DNA from: Acidobacteriota bacterium
Lineage (GTDB): Bacteria > Acidobacteriota > Thermoanaerobaculia > Thermoanaerobaculales > Thermoanaerobaculaceae
NCBI GenBank assembly: GCA_004298115.1
Contig: SCRJ01000158.1
Span: 1-54,971 of the forward strand
Reading direction: 5' to 3'
DNA length: 54,971 nucleotides
Both the position numbers and the translations under genes were made by a program. The notes below the pieces were generated by a model. That model searched no databases. It was not told the DNA's origin and saw nothing but the letters and a program-made list of their open reading frames with translations. This document shows positions 16,781-24,949 of this stretch, piece by piece (position 1 is the first letter of the stretch; each line of letters starts with the position of its first letter).

Positions 16781-17065
16781 ATGGCGGCAGTCACAACGTA
16801 TACACAGGCGAGGGCGGAGCTGGCGCGGCTTTGCGACGAGGCGGTCGCCACGCGGGAGCCAATCATCATCCACCGCCGTTCTCGCGAGGACGTTGCGCTG
16901 GTCGCTGCGGACGAGCTGCGCAGCCTCATGGAAACCGCGCACCTCCTGCGCTCGCCTGTCAACGCCGAGCGGCTCCTGCGTGCCTTGGAGCGGGCACGCA
17001 GAACCAAGCTTCGCCCCTCCACGACGGCCGTTCTGCGGCGCGAGCTGGGTCTTGCCGAAGAGTAG
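16781..17065 (+). CDS. yefM: Type II antitoxin, YefM/Phd family
   Basis: A protein of 94 residues. The N-terminal Phd/YefM fold (YTQARAELARLCDEAVATREPIIIHRRSREDVALVAADEL) dimerises and binds DNA. The C-terminal, charged part (RALERARRTKLRP) would wrap around the toxin. ATG 16781 has a GGAGGGG ribosome site. The gene overlaps the toxin gene by 14 bases if the toxin starts at TTG 17052. The promoter and TGTACA operators just upstream fit the autoregulated family. Confidence 0.92.
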   Translation: MAAVTTYTQARAELARLCDEAVATREPIIIHRRSREDVALVAADELRSLMETAHLLRSPVNAERLLRALERARRTKLRPSTTAVLRRELGLAEE

Positions 17066-17348
17066 ACAACCCGCAGCCGGGCGGGAGCACCGGCGGCTCG
17101 CGGTGTTTCATTCCGAGTTCATCGACGACCTGCGCTACTGGGTCGAGACCGACCGCAAGACAGCGTTGCGAGCACTGGCGATCGTCGAAGCGGTCCTTCG
17201 GGATCCGTCCCAGGGGATCGGCAAGCCCGAGCCACTCAAGTACCTCGGTCCTGGCGTGTGGTCGCGTCGCCTGACCCAGGAGCACCGCATCGTGTATCTC
17301 GTCCGGGCCGACCGCGTCGACTTCTTGCAGGGCCGGTATCACTACTGA
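17052..17348 (+). CDS. yoeB: Type II toxin, YoeB family mRNA endoribonuclease
   Basis: About 98 residues from TTG 17052, or 81 from GTG 17103. The start is uncertain because the conserved N-terminus (RRLAVFHSEFIDDLRYWVETD) begins upstream of GTG 17103. YoeB signatures are intact: GKPEPLKYL, WSRRLTQEHRIVYLV and the C-terminal RYHY, with the catalytic Glu, Arg and His. YoeB cleaves mRNA at the ribosomal A site when YefM is lost. Its stop overlaps the end of the convergent HicB-like gene by 7 bases. The retained catalytic residues suggest an active pair. Confidence 0.9.
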   Translation: MPKSRQPAAGREHRRLAVFHSEFIDDLRYWVETDRKTALRALAIVEAVLRDPSQGIGKPEPLKYLGPGVWSRRLTQEHRIVYLVRADRVDFLQGRYHY

Positions 17349-17533
17349 CGGGGGACGCTGAACAGCACGTGACCCTTCAGCGCGGCGGCGAGATTTCGCC
17401 GGCACTCTTCGAGATTCTTGCCGGTGGCCCACACGCCCTTGACCTTTGGGATCTCGGCGTAATACGGCTCGTCATCCTCGATGATCTCGTAGCGAGCGCA
17501 TTCCCTCGCGGCATTGATGTCATCGAAAAGCAT
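17342..17533 (-). CDS. HicB-like (UPF0150) small protein, no toxin partner
   Basis: A protein of 63 residues. The body (ARYEIIEDDEPYYAEIPKVKGVWATGKNLEECRRNLAAALKGHVLFSV) matches the short HicB/UPF0150 form that adopts a partial RNase H fold. HicB normally neutralises the HicA toxin encoded beside it. No HicA-like frame is found on either side: the gene upstream on the same strand is the 182-residue membrane protein, and the 46 bases between them are non-coding. It may be a solitary remnant, or may act on a HicA elsewhere. Confidence 0.85.
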   Translation of the reverse strand: MLFDDINAARECARYEIIEDDEPYYAEIPKVKGVWATGKNLEECRRNLAAALKGHVLFSVPRQ

Positions 17534-17579
17534 ACGTATCGCTTCAAGTCACTGGGAGCTAATCACTATTGACGCTGGC

Positions 17580-18128
17580 CTACGTGCTGGGCTTTAGCCT
17601 GCCGATCTCGCGCTTGATCTCGTCCAGCTTCGCGGCAATGTCTTGGAGGGGGGAGGCAGAGGGTGCGGGCAAGTTTCGCAGCGGCGAAAAGTCGATGCGA
17701 AAAGTCTCGTCGAACGCGGCGTTCTCTCCACTGCGATAGGAGACGCGCAGATCAAACGGATTCTCCATTTTCGACTTGAAATCATCGAGAAGGCTCGTCA
17801 GGAAGAAGCGAATCCGCTGCCGTGGTGCGAGGTAAGGCAAGCCCGTCGTCATGAAACCAAGCTTCGAGAAGGGTGCGTCCTTTCGGCGCTCGAAGTCGCG
17901 ACTCGCTGTGAAGGTGATGCCATACGCGGGTCCAGCTCCCACGTTCTCGATTACCATTTCGATCCAGTGAACCTCACGCTCTTCGGGCCCGATCCAGATT
18001 GAGAGACGGGGGTCCGTTTGTGCCCGGCGCAAGAGTCGTGTCTCCTTGGCCAGAACCCAAGTGGTAACGGCTAGGGCGATTGATGCCGCAAGCAAAGCCG
18101 CCTGGTACGAGACCTCCCACCCAGTCAT
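17580..18128 (-). CDS. Membrane-anchored protein coupled to the restriction enzyme gene
   Basis: A protein of 182 residues, not recognised as a named family. A single N-terminal transmembrane segment (about 8-27, LLAASIALAVTTWVLA) is followed by a cytoplasmic-type domain with a beta-rich part (RLSIWIGPEEREVHWIEMVIENVGAGPAYGI resembles small immunoglobulin-like domains). A C-terminal helix (LQDIAAKLDEIKREIGRL) is probably coiled coil. Its ATG overlaps the stop of the type IIG gene (ATGA), so it is translated with it. A defence-associated or accessory role is inference from context only. Confidence 0.75.
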   Translation of the reverse strand: MTGWEVSYQAALLAASIALAVTTWVLAKETRLLRRAQTDPRLSIWIGPEEREVHWIEMVIENVGAGPAYGITFTASRDFERRKDAPFSKLGFMTTGLPYLAPRQRIRFFLTSLLDDFKSKMENPFDLRVSYRSGENAAFDETFRIDFSPLRNLPAPSASPLQDIAAKLDEIKREIGRLKPST

Positions 18129-21100
18129 TGGTCAGCTCCCTCGACGATCCGGATCTCCTCGTCGCTGAGGCCGTATAGCTCGTAGACCAGGGCGTCGATC
18201 TCGCGGTCGGTCGCGTCGATCTGACGCTGGAGGACGTTCTTCTCATGGTCGGTGCGCGCCGCCGCGAGCTTGGCGTGCAACGCGAGCATCCTATCCACAA
18301 GATCGACGATGCGGTCGTGGCAGCGTGTCTCGGCTGCATCGCCAGGGTTGATTTCGTGAATTGGAATCCTGCGGAGGTAGCGAGGTTCGTAGGCGAACCA
18401 GCCCCCCTGAAATCGTGAACTAATTTGTTGAAAACAGAAGGTCAACAGTCGCGAATTCAGCAGACCGAGGAGATATCCTGCAGCAACACCCGAGCGTGGG
18501 ACGAGGCCACATCCGCCTCCGGCGCCCTGAGGGAAGAGGTGGTCACTGATGTCAAGTGAGAAGGAGTTCTGTGGCGCGAGGGTCGGCGTAACGATCTTGG
18601 TCGACATAAACATCGCGAGGGATGAGGAGAAGCTCAACCCGTACCAGCTCGGCCCTCGCATCTTCCCGCGCTGACGGGCCTCCAACGCCGGCCTGTGTGC
18701 GGCAAGATATTCCCAGGCTTTGGGGAAACGCTCTCTCATCACAGCTGGAGCGAGTAGCGCGGTCGCGCTGCCCCTCTGTTCATAGGGGTAGAGTACGAGC
18801 AAGCCCGCACCTGAGGGCTGATAGTACCTTTTCAGCGACTCGGCACGCCACAGTGGCCGAAGGACACCTGCTTCCAGCTGGAGTGTTCCACTCGTTCCCT
18901 CAGGCCGAACAGTCATTAGCCCTTTCGCCCCAGCGACCTTTTCAAGGAAGAAGACATCGTTCGCACCGGTTTTCACTCCCGTAATAGCAAGAGTCAGGAA
19001 ACTGGTCAGCGGTACGCCGCGAGCCTGGGTAGTGGCGAGGATGTCGTTCTTGTGCCGGGAGGCAAGGACCCAGGGTCCTTCCCCAAGTTCGCGGATGGGG
19101 CGGGTCTCTCGTGCTGCGGATGCCAGAACCTGCTCGGCCGTGTACCCCTCAGCGTTGAAGGTGCACTCAAACGTCGTTGCGGTTGTTCCGCCAAGGAAAA
19201 CAAGACAGGTGTAGGTCGTGGCCCCAACAAAGACCTGGACAGAACCGAAATCGACAAGTTCACTTAGGAGCCCACGAGAGGAGATAAGGCGACGGAGCCC
19301 TACCCCGTAGTCCGCCTGCATGAACTTGTTCGGGACAATGAACCCAACCCGGCCGGCCTTACGTTTGAGCTGGAGCGCACGCTCAAGGAACGCGACGTAG
19401 ATGTCGACCTTGCCGAACCCTGCGGTCTCGTAATGTTCTTGGACGAACCTGGCCTGCTCCGGGTAAAACTCGACCAGGTTATGAATCCTTACGTACGGCG
19501 GATTCCCGACTACGGCGTCGAAGCCGGGGTTCCCGCGGGCGAAGATCTCAGGGAAGCCCTTGTCCCAGTCGAACGCGTTGACGCGCAGGGCTTCCTCGTC
19601 GTCGAACAGCTCGCCCTGCCTCCCCTGGTTGTAGTCGGTGCCGATCAAGCTGTTGCCGCACTTGATGTTGTTGGCGAGGTCGGGGAGAGCGCGCTCCTGG
19701 AAGAGCTTGAGGTTCTGGTTGACGCCCTGCTCGCTTTCGCCTTCGAGGACTTTGAGCAGGAGTGAGAGCTTGGTGACCTCGACCGCCTGCGGGTCGATGT
19801 CAACACCGAAGATCGAGTTCAAGAGGATGCGCTTGCGCTCGGCCGTGGTGAGCCGCCACTCGCCGCCGGCCGCCTGGTAGAGCGCGGGCTGGCTCCCCTT
19901 GCGCGCCTTCGTGTGCTTCTCGGCGCCGTCCGCCACGTACCAGTCGCGGTGCCAGTCGAGTAGCCTCTGGTACGCCCCGAGCAGGAATGAGCCAGAGCCG
20001 CACGCTGGATCGAGGATCTTGAGGTCCGCGGCCTGCTTCGGGGTCGTCTCCTTGAGCAGCTCGCCGACGGTGTGCTCGACGATGTAGTCGACGATGTAGG
20101 TGGGCGTGTAGTAGACGCCTCCAGCCTTCTTGACCTCGGGCTTGTCCTCGACCTTGGCGCGGTGGCCGTCCGTCAGCCGGATAACCTTGCCGAGGAACTG
20201 CTCGTAGACCTGGCCGAGGATGTCGGCGGGGAGCACCGAGAATTCGTACGGCGACTCCGGGTAATAGAGGTTGCCGATGATCTCCTTGAGCACCTTGTCG
20301 TCGATGGCGAGGGCCGGGGTCAGGGTGTCAGGGCTCTCGGCAAACCCGCCTTCGCGCTGGAAGTGGAACAGGCCGGAGTTGTAGCGCTCGTCGGCGCGCT
20401 GGAAGAGCTGAAACAGGCGTTGGTAGACGTTGGCGCCGTTCTCCAGGGCGCGGAGCTGCCACTGGCTCTCCGTCTCGATGCCGCGGTCCTCGCAGATGCG
20501 TAGGAAGATGATGCGGTCGATCGTGCGCTGTACCGCCTCGTTCAGCTCGCGGATGCTGAGGCGGGGGTTACGGATGGCGAAGTTGCGGGCGAGCGAGTCG
20601 CGCCAGCGCTCGATCTCGGCGAGGAACGCGGCGTCCACCGCTGCGGTGCCGCGCTTGCCCTTCGTCGCCGCGCCGAAACGGTCGAACGAGCCCTTGAGCA
20701 CTTCGTCCTTGGAGAAGATACCAGCGATCTCGTCCCAGCGCTCCGGGTACTGGTCGCAGGTGAGGTAGGTGAGCCGCGCGATTGCCGGCTTGTCGCTCTT
20801 CTCTGGCTTGACGCGGCAGTCGTAGACCGCCAGCTCTCCGAAGTCCGTGAGCAGCGAGAGCGGTAGCTTGGCCGACCAGGCGTAGCGGCGGAGCTGGTAC
20901 GCGGGGCTCGGCTGGTCCTTGATTGAGACGGAGGGTTTCTTCGCCTCGAGGAAGAACTTGCGGGTGCCGCCGATACGGAAGCAGTAGTCGGGTGCCTTGG
21001 TCGTCCCGCCGACCTGGATCGCGTCCTCGTGGATCACATCCTTGTAGGCCTCGGCGTGGCCTTGCCGGTTGTGCATGTCCCAGCCGAGCAGCTCGAACAT

Positions 21101-21214
21101 CGGGTCGATGAACTCGTCGCGCACCTGGGCCTCGTTGTACGCGTCGGACTCATACGACGCGAGGTTGCGGTCGAACCGCTCGACAAGCCTCTCGAGTTCC
21201 TTGGGAGCCGCCAT
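18125..21214 (-). CDS. Type IIG restriction enzyme / adenine-N6 methyltransferase
   Basis: A protein of 1029 residues from ATG 21214, chosen for its GGAGGAGAGG ribosome site; an in-frame ATG at 21253 lacks one. The N-terminal nuclease has a PD-(D/E)xK-like site: Asp76 in APDYCF and Glu90-Ala-Lys92 in FFLEAKK. The methyltransferase domain has motif I DPACGSGSF (402-410) and motif IV NPPY (571-574), typical of gamma-class N6-adenine methylases. The last 350 residues should be the target-recognition domain. Such single-chain enzymes both cut and protect DNA. The C-terminal half has lower GC and different codon choice from its neighbours, suggesting transfer. Confidence 0.9.
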   Translation of the reverse strand: MAAPKELERLVERFDRNLASYESDAYNEAQVRDEFIDPMFELLGWDMHNRQGHAEAYKDVIHEDAIQVGGTTKAPDYCFRIGGTRKFFLEAKKPSVSIKDQPSPAYQLRRYAWSAKLPLSLLTDFGELAVYDCRVKPEKSDKPAIARLTYLTCDQYPERWDEIAGIFSKDEVLKGSFDRFGAATKGKRGTAAVDAAFLAEIERWRDSLARNFAIRNPRLSIRELNEAVQRTIDRIIFLRICEDRGIETESQWQLRALENGANVYQRLFQLFQRADERYNSGLFHFQREGGFAESPDTLTPALAIDDKVLKEIIGNLYYPESPYEFSVLPADILGQVYEQFLGKVIRLTDGHRAKVEDKPEVKKAGGVYYTPTYIVDYIVEHTVGELLKETTPKQAADLKILDPACGSGSFLLGAYQRLLDWHRDWYVADGAEKHTKARKGSQPALYQAAGGEWRLTTAERKRILLNSIFGVDIDPQAVEVTKLSLLLKVLEGESEQGVNQNLKLFQERALPDLANNIKCGNSLIGTDYNQGRQGELFDDEEALRVNAFDWDKGFPEIFARGNPGFDAVVGNPPYVRIHNLVEFYPEQARFVQEHYETAGFGKVDIYVAFLERALQLKRKAGRVGFIVPNKFMQADYGVGLRRLISSRGLLSELVDFGSVQVFVGATTYTCLVFLGGTTATTFECTFNAEGYTAEQVLASAARETRPIRELGEGPWVLASRHKNDILATTQARGVPLTSFLTLAITGVKTGANDVFFLEKVAGAKGLMTVRPEGTSGTLQLEAGVLRPLWRAESLKRYYQPSGAGLLVLYPYEQRGSATALLAPAVMRERFPKAWEYLAAHRPALEARQRGKMRGPSWYGLSFSSSLAMFMSTKIVTPTLAPQNSFSLDISDHLFPQGAGGGCGLVPRSGVAAGYLLGLLNSRLLTFCFQQISSRFQGGWFAYEPRYLRRIPIHEINPGDAAETRCHDRIVDLVDRMLALHAKLAAARTDHEKNVLQRQIDATDREIDALVYELYGLSDEEIRIVEGADQ

Positions 21215-21571
21215 CCCGCCTCTCCTCCGGCTTTGACGGCCCTCATTATGCACTCGCTCGTCGTCGGAAACGCGCAGAACTCAGGCGTGGGCAGTGGTCC
21301 GTGCGGCTGCGCCGGCCGCACGCCGCGCAGCCTTGTGCACCCCCTCGGAGACGAAGGAGCGCGCCCGGCGGGCGCGCCCCCATTGGAACCAACCACGCCG
21401 ACCGTAGGGCCTCGCAACTTGCGGCGTGTAGCCGCGCCGCCGAGAGTGGGCCAGATGCTAGGAGGGCAAGGCGGTCGGACCGGAGCGTAGCCGGAGGCTA
21501 CGTGAGGATCCGAACCGCCGCAGCCCGACAACGCAGATGGTCCGCTATCGGCGGCGCCCGCCGGCGGCGCC
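21215..21571. other. Intergenic region with stacked hairpins
   Basis: This 357-base gap lies between the start of the restriction gene and the 3' end of the acyl-CoA dehydrogenase gene. No convincing gene is seen. It contains a GC hairpin at 21359-21377 (GCGCGCCC, loop GGC, GGGCGCGC) and the folded element at 21448-21543, described separately. Confidence 0.7.
21448..21543. repeat. Folded palindromic element (possible ncRNA or repeat)
   Basis: Nested pairing spans 96 bases. GGGCCA (21448-21453) pairs with TGGTCC (21538-21543, one G-U). GGGC (21464-21467) pairs with GCCC (21523-21526). GGCGGTCGGA (21470-21479) pairs with TCCGAACCGCC (21509-21519, one bulge). The apical stem is CGTAGCC/GGCTACG (21486-21492 and 21496-21502) with a GGA loop. 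A side hairpin GCGGC/GCCGC lies at 21421-21435. I see no second copy in the window. It lies at the 3' side of the acyl-CoA dehydrogenase gene. Confidence 0.6.
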
Positions 21572-22768
21572 CTACTTGGGGAAGTGCTCGACGTGGACCT
21601 GCAGCCCCGCCGTCATCGCCCCCGCCTCCCGCGTCAGCGACCGGCCGATGACGACCCGCTGGATCTGGTTCGTGCCCTCGTAGATCTGCGTGATCTTGGC
21701 GTCGCGCATGTACTTCTCGATCGGGTAGTCCTGGCAGTACCCGTAGCCGCCGAACAGCTGCACGGCGTCGGTCGTGACCCGCATCGCGGTGTCGGTCGCG
21801 AAGACCTTGCTCATCGCGGCGAGGCGGGAGACGTTGGGCAGGCCGGCGTCGATGGCGCGCGCCGCGGTGTAGACGAGCTGACGCGCCGCCTCGATCTGGA
21901 TCGCCATGTCGGCGAGCATGAACTGGATCGCCTGGAACGACATCACGCTCTGCCCGAACTGCTGCCGCTCCGAGGTGTAGCGGATCGCCCACTCGAGGGC
22001 GCCCTGCGCCAGGCCGACGGCCTGCGCCGCGACTCCGGGGCGGGCGCGGTCGAGCGTCATCATCGCGTTGGCGAAGCCGGCCCCCTCCTTGTCGCCGAGC
22101 AGCGCCGACGCCGGCACGCGGCAGTTCTTGAAGTGCAGCTCGTGCACCGGCACGCAGCGGATCCCCATGAGCTGCTCGCGCTTGCCGATCTCGAAGCCGG
22201 GCGTGTCCTTCTCGACGATGAACGCGGAGGCGCCGCGCGTGCCGCGGTCCGGGTTGGTCGAGGCGTACACGGTGTAGATCGTGGCGGCGTTGGCGTTGGT
22301 GGTCCACTTCTTGTCGCCGTCGACGACGTAGCCGTCGCCGTCCTTGACCGCCCGCGCGCGCAGCGACCCCGCGTCGGAGCCCGACGCCTTCTCCGACAGC
22401 CCGAACGCGATCAGCTTCTCGCCCGTGGTGATGGCGGGCAGGTAGCGGCGCTTTTGCTCCTCCGTCCCGCCGAGCACGATCGGGAAGCTGCCGAGGGCGT
22501 TGACCGCGTACGCCACACCCACCCCGCCGCAGGCGCGCGAGAGCTGCTCCACCACGATGCACATGTCGAGCACGCCGGCGCCGTGACCCCCGTACTCCTT
22601 GGGGACCCAGATCCCCATCAGGTCGTACTCCTTCAGCGCCGCGATCACGCTCCACGGGTACTCGCCGGTGCGGTCGAGCTCGGCGGCCACCGGCCGCACG
22701 TACTTCTCCGCGACCTCGCGGGCCTTGGCCTGGTACTCCTGGGTCTTCGCGCCAAGCAGCTCTTTCAT
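21572..22768 (-). CDS. Acyl-CoA dehydrogenase
   Basis: A protein of 398 residues from ATG 22768 (RBS GAGGGGGAAATC). The family order is complete: an N-terminal helical domain, FAD-contacting GLSEKASGSDAGSL, beta-domain KKWTTNANAATIYTVYAST, then RQQFGQSVMSFQAIQFMLADM. At the C-terminus QLFGGYGYCQDYPIEKYMRDAKITQIYEGTNQIQR carries the catalytic-base Glu of short/medium-chain enzymes. It oxidises acyl-CoA at the alpha-beta position and passes electrons to ETF. Similar sequences act on short-chain or branched acyl-CoAs; the chain length is not predictable. The gene stands alone, with a folded element after its stop. Confidence 0.94.
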   Translation of the reverse strand: MKELLGAKTQEYQAKAREVAEKYVRPVAAELDRTGEYPWSVIAALKEYDLMGIWVPKEYGGHGAGVLDMCIVVEQLSRACGGVGVAYAVNALGSFPIVLGGTEEQKRRYLPAITTGEKLIAFGLSEKASGSDAGSLRARAVKDGDGYVVDGDKKWTTNANAATIYTVYASTNPDRGTRGASAFIVEKDTPGFEIGKREQLMGIRCVPVHELHFKNCRVPASALLGDKEGAGFANAMMTLDRARPGVAAQAVGLAQGALEWAIRYTSERQQFGQSVMSFQAIQFMLADMAIQIEAARQLVYTAARAIDAGLPNVSRLAAMSKVFATDTAMRVTTDAVQLFGGYGYCQDYPIEKYMRDAKITQIYEGTNQIQRVVIGRSLTREAGAMTAGLQVHVEHFPK

Positions 22769-22854
22769 GATTTCCCCCTCGTGTCGGGCGGATTCTACAC
22801 CGCGCGCCGCGTGCGCCGGCCGCCGGGGCGTGCGAGAATCGCGCCGGAGCCAGC

Positions 22855-24018
22855 GTGTTCTCCCGTCGCGTCCCTGCCGACCTCGCCCCCAACCGGATCG
22901 CCGCCGCTCTGGCGGCGGCGGCGCCGCCATTCGACCTCACGGCCTCCAACCCCACCGCGTGCGGCATCCCATACCCCGACGGCCTGCTCGACGCGCTCGC
23001 CGACCGCGCCGGCCTGGCGTACCGGCCGGACCCGCGCGGCCTGGCTTCGGCGCGCCGCGCCGCCGCCGCGGAGTACCGCCGCTGGGGGGTCGAGGTGGAC
23101 CCGGAGCACGTGGTGTTGACCGCCTCGACGAGCGAGGCGTACGCGTTCCTCTTCAAGCTCCTGGCCGAGCCGGGCGCCGCCGTGCTCGTCCCGTCGCCGT
23201 CCTACCCGCTGTTCGAGCACCTGGCCCGGCTGGAGGGCGTGGACGCGATCCCGTACCACCTCAACGCCGAGCTCGGGTGGCGCCCGGACCTCGACGCCCT
23301 CGCCGCCGCGCCGGCGGCGGTGCGCGCCGTCGTCGTGGTGCACCCCAACAACCCGACCGGTTCGTTCGTGCACCCCGGCGACGCCGCGGAGCTCGAGCGC
23401 CTGGCCGCCGAGCGCGGCTGGGCGGTGATCGCGGACGAGGTCTTCCTCGATTACCCGCTGGCCGGGGGCGACGGCAGCGGGTGGAGCTTCGCCGCCGCCG
23501 AGGAGGCGCTCACGTTCGCGCTCGGCGGCCTCTCCAAGAGCGTCGGCTTGCCGCAGCTCAAGCTGGGGTGGATCGTGGCGGGCGGGCCGCGGCCGCTGGT
23601 CGAGGCGGCGCTCGCGCGCCTCGAGTTCATCGCCGACACGTTCCTCTCCGTCGGCACGCCGGTGCAGCTCGCGCTCCCCGCCCTCCTGCACGACGGGGCG
23701 CCGGTGCGGGCCGCGATCCTGGAGCGTTGCCGGGAGAACCTGGCCGAGCTGCAGCGCGCGGCCGCCGCCGTCCCCGAGGTGAGCGCGCGGTTACCCGGCG
23801 GCGGCTGGAGCGCGGCGCTGCGGGTGCCGGCGGTGGTCGGCGAAGAGGAACTTACGCTCGAGCTGCTCGAGAGGGACGGCGTCGCCGTGCACCCCGGCTA
23901 CTTCTTCGACTTCCCCGGCGCGGGGACGCTCGTGCTCAGCCTCCTGCCGGAACCGGCCACGTTCTCCGAGGGGGTGCGGCGCCTGCTCGCCCGGCTGCGC
24001 ACCCACCTGCAGCGCTGA
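22855..24018 (+). CDS. Class I/II PLP-dependent aminotransferase
   Basis: A protein of 387 residues beginning at GTG 22855. Fold-type I landmarks are LTASTSEAYAFLFKLL, PSPSYPLFEHLARL, VHPNNPTGSFV (substrate and PLP contacts), VIADEVFLDY, and ALGGLSKSVGLPQLKLGW, with the PLP-binding lysine in SKxxxLPxLKLGW. It probably transfers amino groups between an amino acid and 2-oxoacid in the cytoplasm. A single C-terminal HPGYFFDFPGAGTLVLSLL matches alanine/aspartate-type aminotransferases. The substrate is unknown. It is divergent from the acyl-CoA dehydrogenase with an 86-base shared control region. Confidence 0.9.
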   Translation: MFSRRVPADLAPNRIAAALAAAAPPFDLTASNPTACGIPYPDGLLDALADRAGLAYRPDPRGLASARRAAAAEYRRWGVEVDPEHVVLTASTSEAYAFLFKLLAEPGAAVLVPSPSYPLFEHLARLEGVDAIPYHLNAELGWRPDLDALAAAPAAVRAVVVVHPNNPTGSFVHPGDAAELERLAAERGWAVIADEVFLDYPLAGGDGSGWSFAAAEEALTFALGGLSKSVGLPQLKLGWIVAGGPRPLVEAALARLEFIADTFLSVGTPVQLALPALLHDGAPVRAAILERCRENLAELQRAAAAVPEVSARLPGGGWSAALRVPAVVGEEELTLELLERDGVAVHPGYFFDFPGAGTLVLSLLPEPATFSEGVRRLLARLRTHLQR

Positions 24019-24024
24019 GCGTGC

Positions 24025-24450
24025 TCAGTCCCGGTACAGCCAACCCGCGATCAGCGTCGCGACGATCGCGCCGACCCACAGCTGGAGCATCCACCCGAGC
24101 GTGAGGACGCGGGAGAACGGCGCCCACGCCGCCAGCAAGAACGCGAGCGGAAAGCCGCTGGCGAACCCGAGACCGGCCCCGATCTTGAGCGCCGTGGCCG
24201 GTCCGGCCCCGCGCGTTTCCCGCACCCCGGCGTACAACCAGGCGCCCAGGAGGGCGAGGAGGAACAGCGCGACGAACCACACCGGGACGAAGAAGGGATA
24301 GCGCGGCTGGGCGAGGAGCGCACCCTCCTTCACCGCCGCGCCGTAGCGCGGGACCAGGATCACCGTGTTGAAGGCCGCGCTCCACATGCACCACGCGACC
24401 CACCCCGCCGCCGCCCCGAGCCAGACCCGCCGCGTGTTGACCCTGGCCAT
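24025..24450 (-). CDS. Four-helix membrane protein, unknown
   Basis: A protein of 141 residues from ATG 24450, preceded by GGAGGTGGGACGTG. Four hydrophobic segments are visible at about 9-29, 52-72, 85-105 and 115-137. Small polar ends (MARVNTRR, WLYRD) suggest both termini are cytoplasmic. No catalytic motif is seen and no family is recognised. It is convergent with the aminotransferase gene, 6 bases apart, and separate from the GYD-domain gene. Confidence 0.7.
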   Translation of the reverse strand: MARVNTRRVWLGAAAGWVAWCMWSAAFNTVILVPRYGAAVKEGALLAQPRYPFFVPVWFVALFLLALLGAWLYAGVRETRGAGPATALKIGAGLGFASGFPLAFLLAAWAPFSRVLTLGWMLQLWVGAIVATLIAGWLYRD

Positions 24451-24542
24451 CACGTCCCACCTCCGCTTGAAGTCGGCCGAGCCTAGCACCCGGCGCCGTG
24501 CCGTCAACCCGCCGGGCGCGACGGGGGCGGGCGAGACGGGGG

Positions 24543-24851
24543 TTACGGTTGCGGCTGCACCTCGTCGAGCAGCTTCAGGTAGCGCTCGTACGGCAGCGCC
24601 TGCCAGCTCTCGGCGCTCACCGCCCCCGCGCTGCGCGAGATCAGGGAGACCTTGTGGGCGGTCTCGACGTCCGGCGCCTCGTAGAGGTCCATGAAGTCGT
24701 AGGGGCCGAGGATCGCGTAGTGCGCCAGCCACTTCACTTCCGGGCACTGCGTCTGGACCTTCTTGAGCCATCCCTTGCCGGTCTCGCGCCGGCCGTGGGC
24801 GTCGTGCAGGCTCTCGGAACGCAAGCGGGTCATGAGGACGAACGTCGGCAT
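24543..24851 (-). CDS. GYD-domain protein
   Basis: A protein of 102 residues. It contains the ferredoxin-like GYD pattern, YAILGPYDFMDLYEAPD, plus MPTFVLMTRLRSES at the start. GYD proteins are small, probably oligomeric, and their role is unknown. ATG 24851 has a GGGAGGTGGCCG ribosome site. It lies between two unrelated genes with spacing that suggests a single-gene transcript. Confidence 0.82.
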   Translation of the reverse strand: MPTFVLMTRLRSESLHDAHGRRETGKGWLKKVQTQCPEVKWLAHYAILGPYDFMDLYEAPDVETAHKVSLISRSAGAVSAESWQALPYERYLKLLDEVQPQP

Positions 24852-24949
24852 CGGCCACCTCCCCGGGTCTCGCTGCCAATCTCGCGCCACGACGGGTGTG
24901 GCGCAAGCCGCCGCGGCCCGGCTGCTAAGCTGGCCGCGGACCGACGACG

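Noticed and set aside
15542-21571. att duplicate of the ssrA 3' end
   Set aside because: I looked through the downstream region for a second copy of the acceptor/T-arm sequence and found none, nor an integrase gene.
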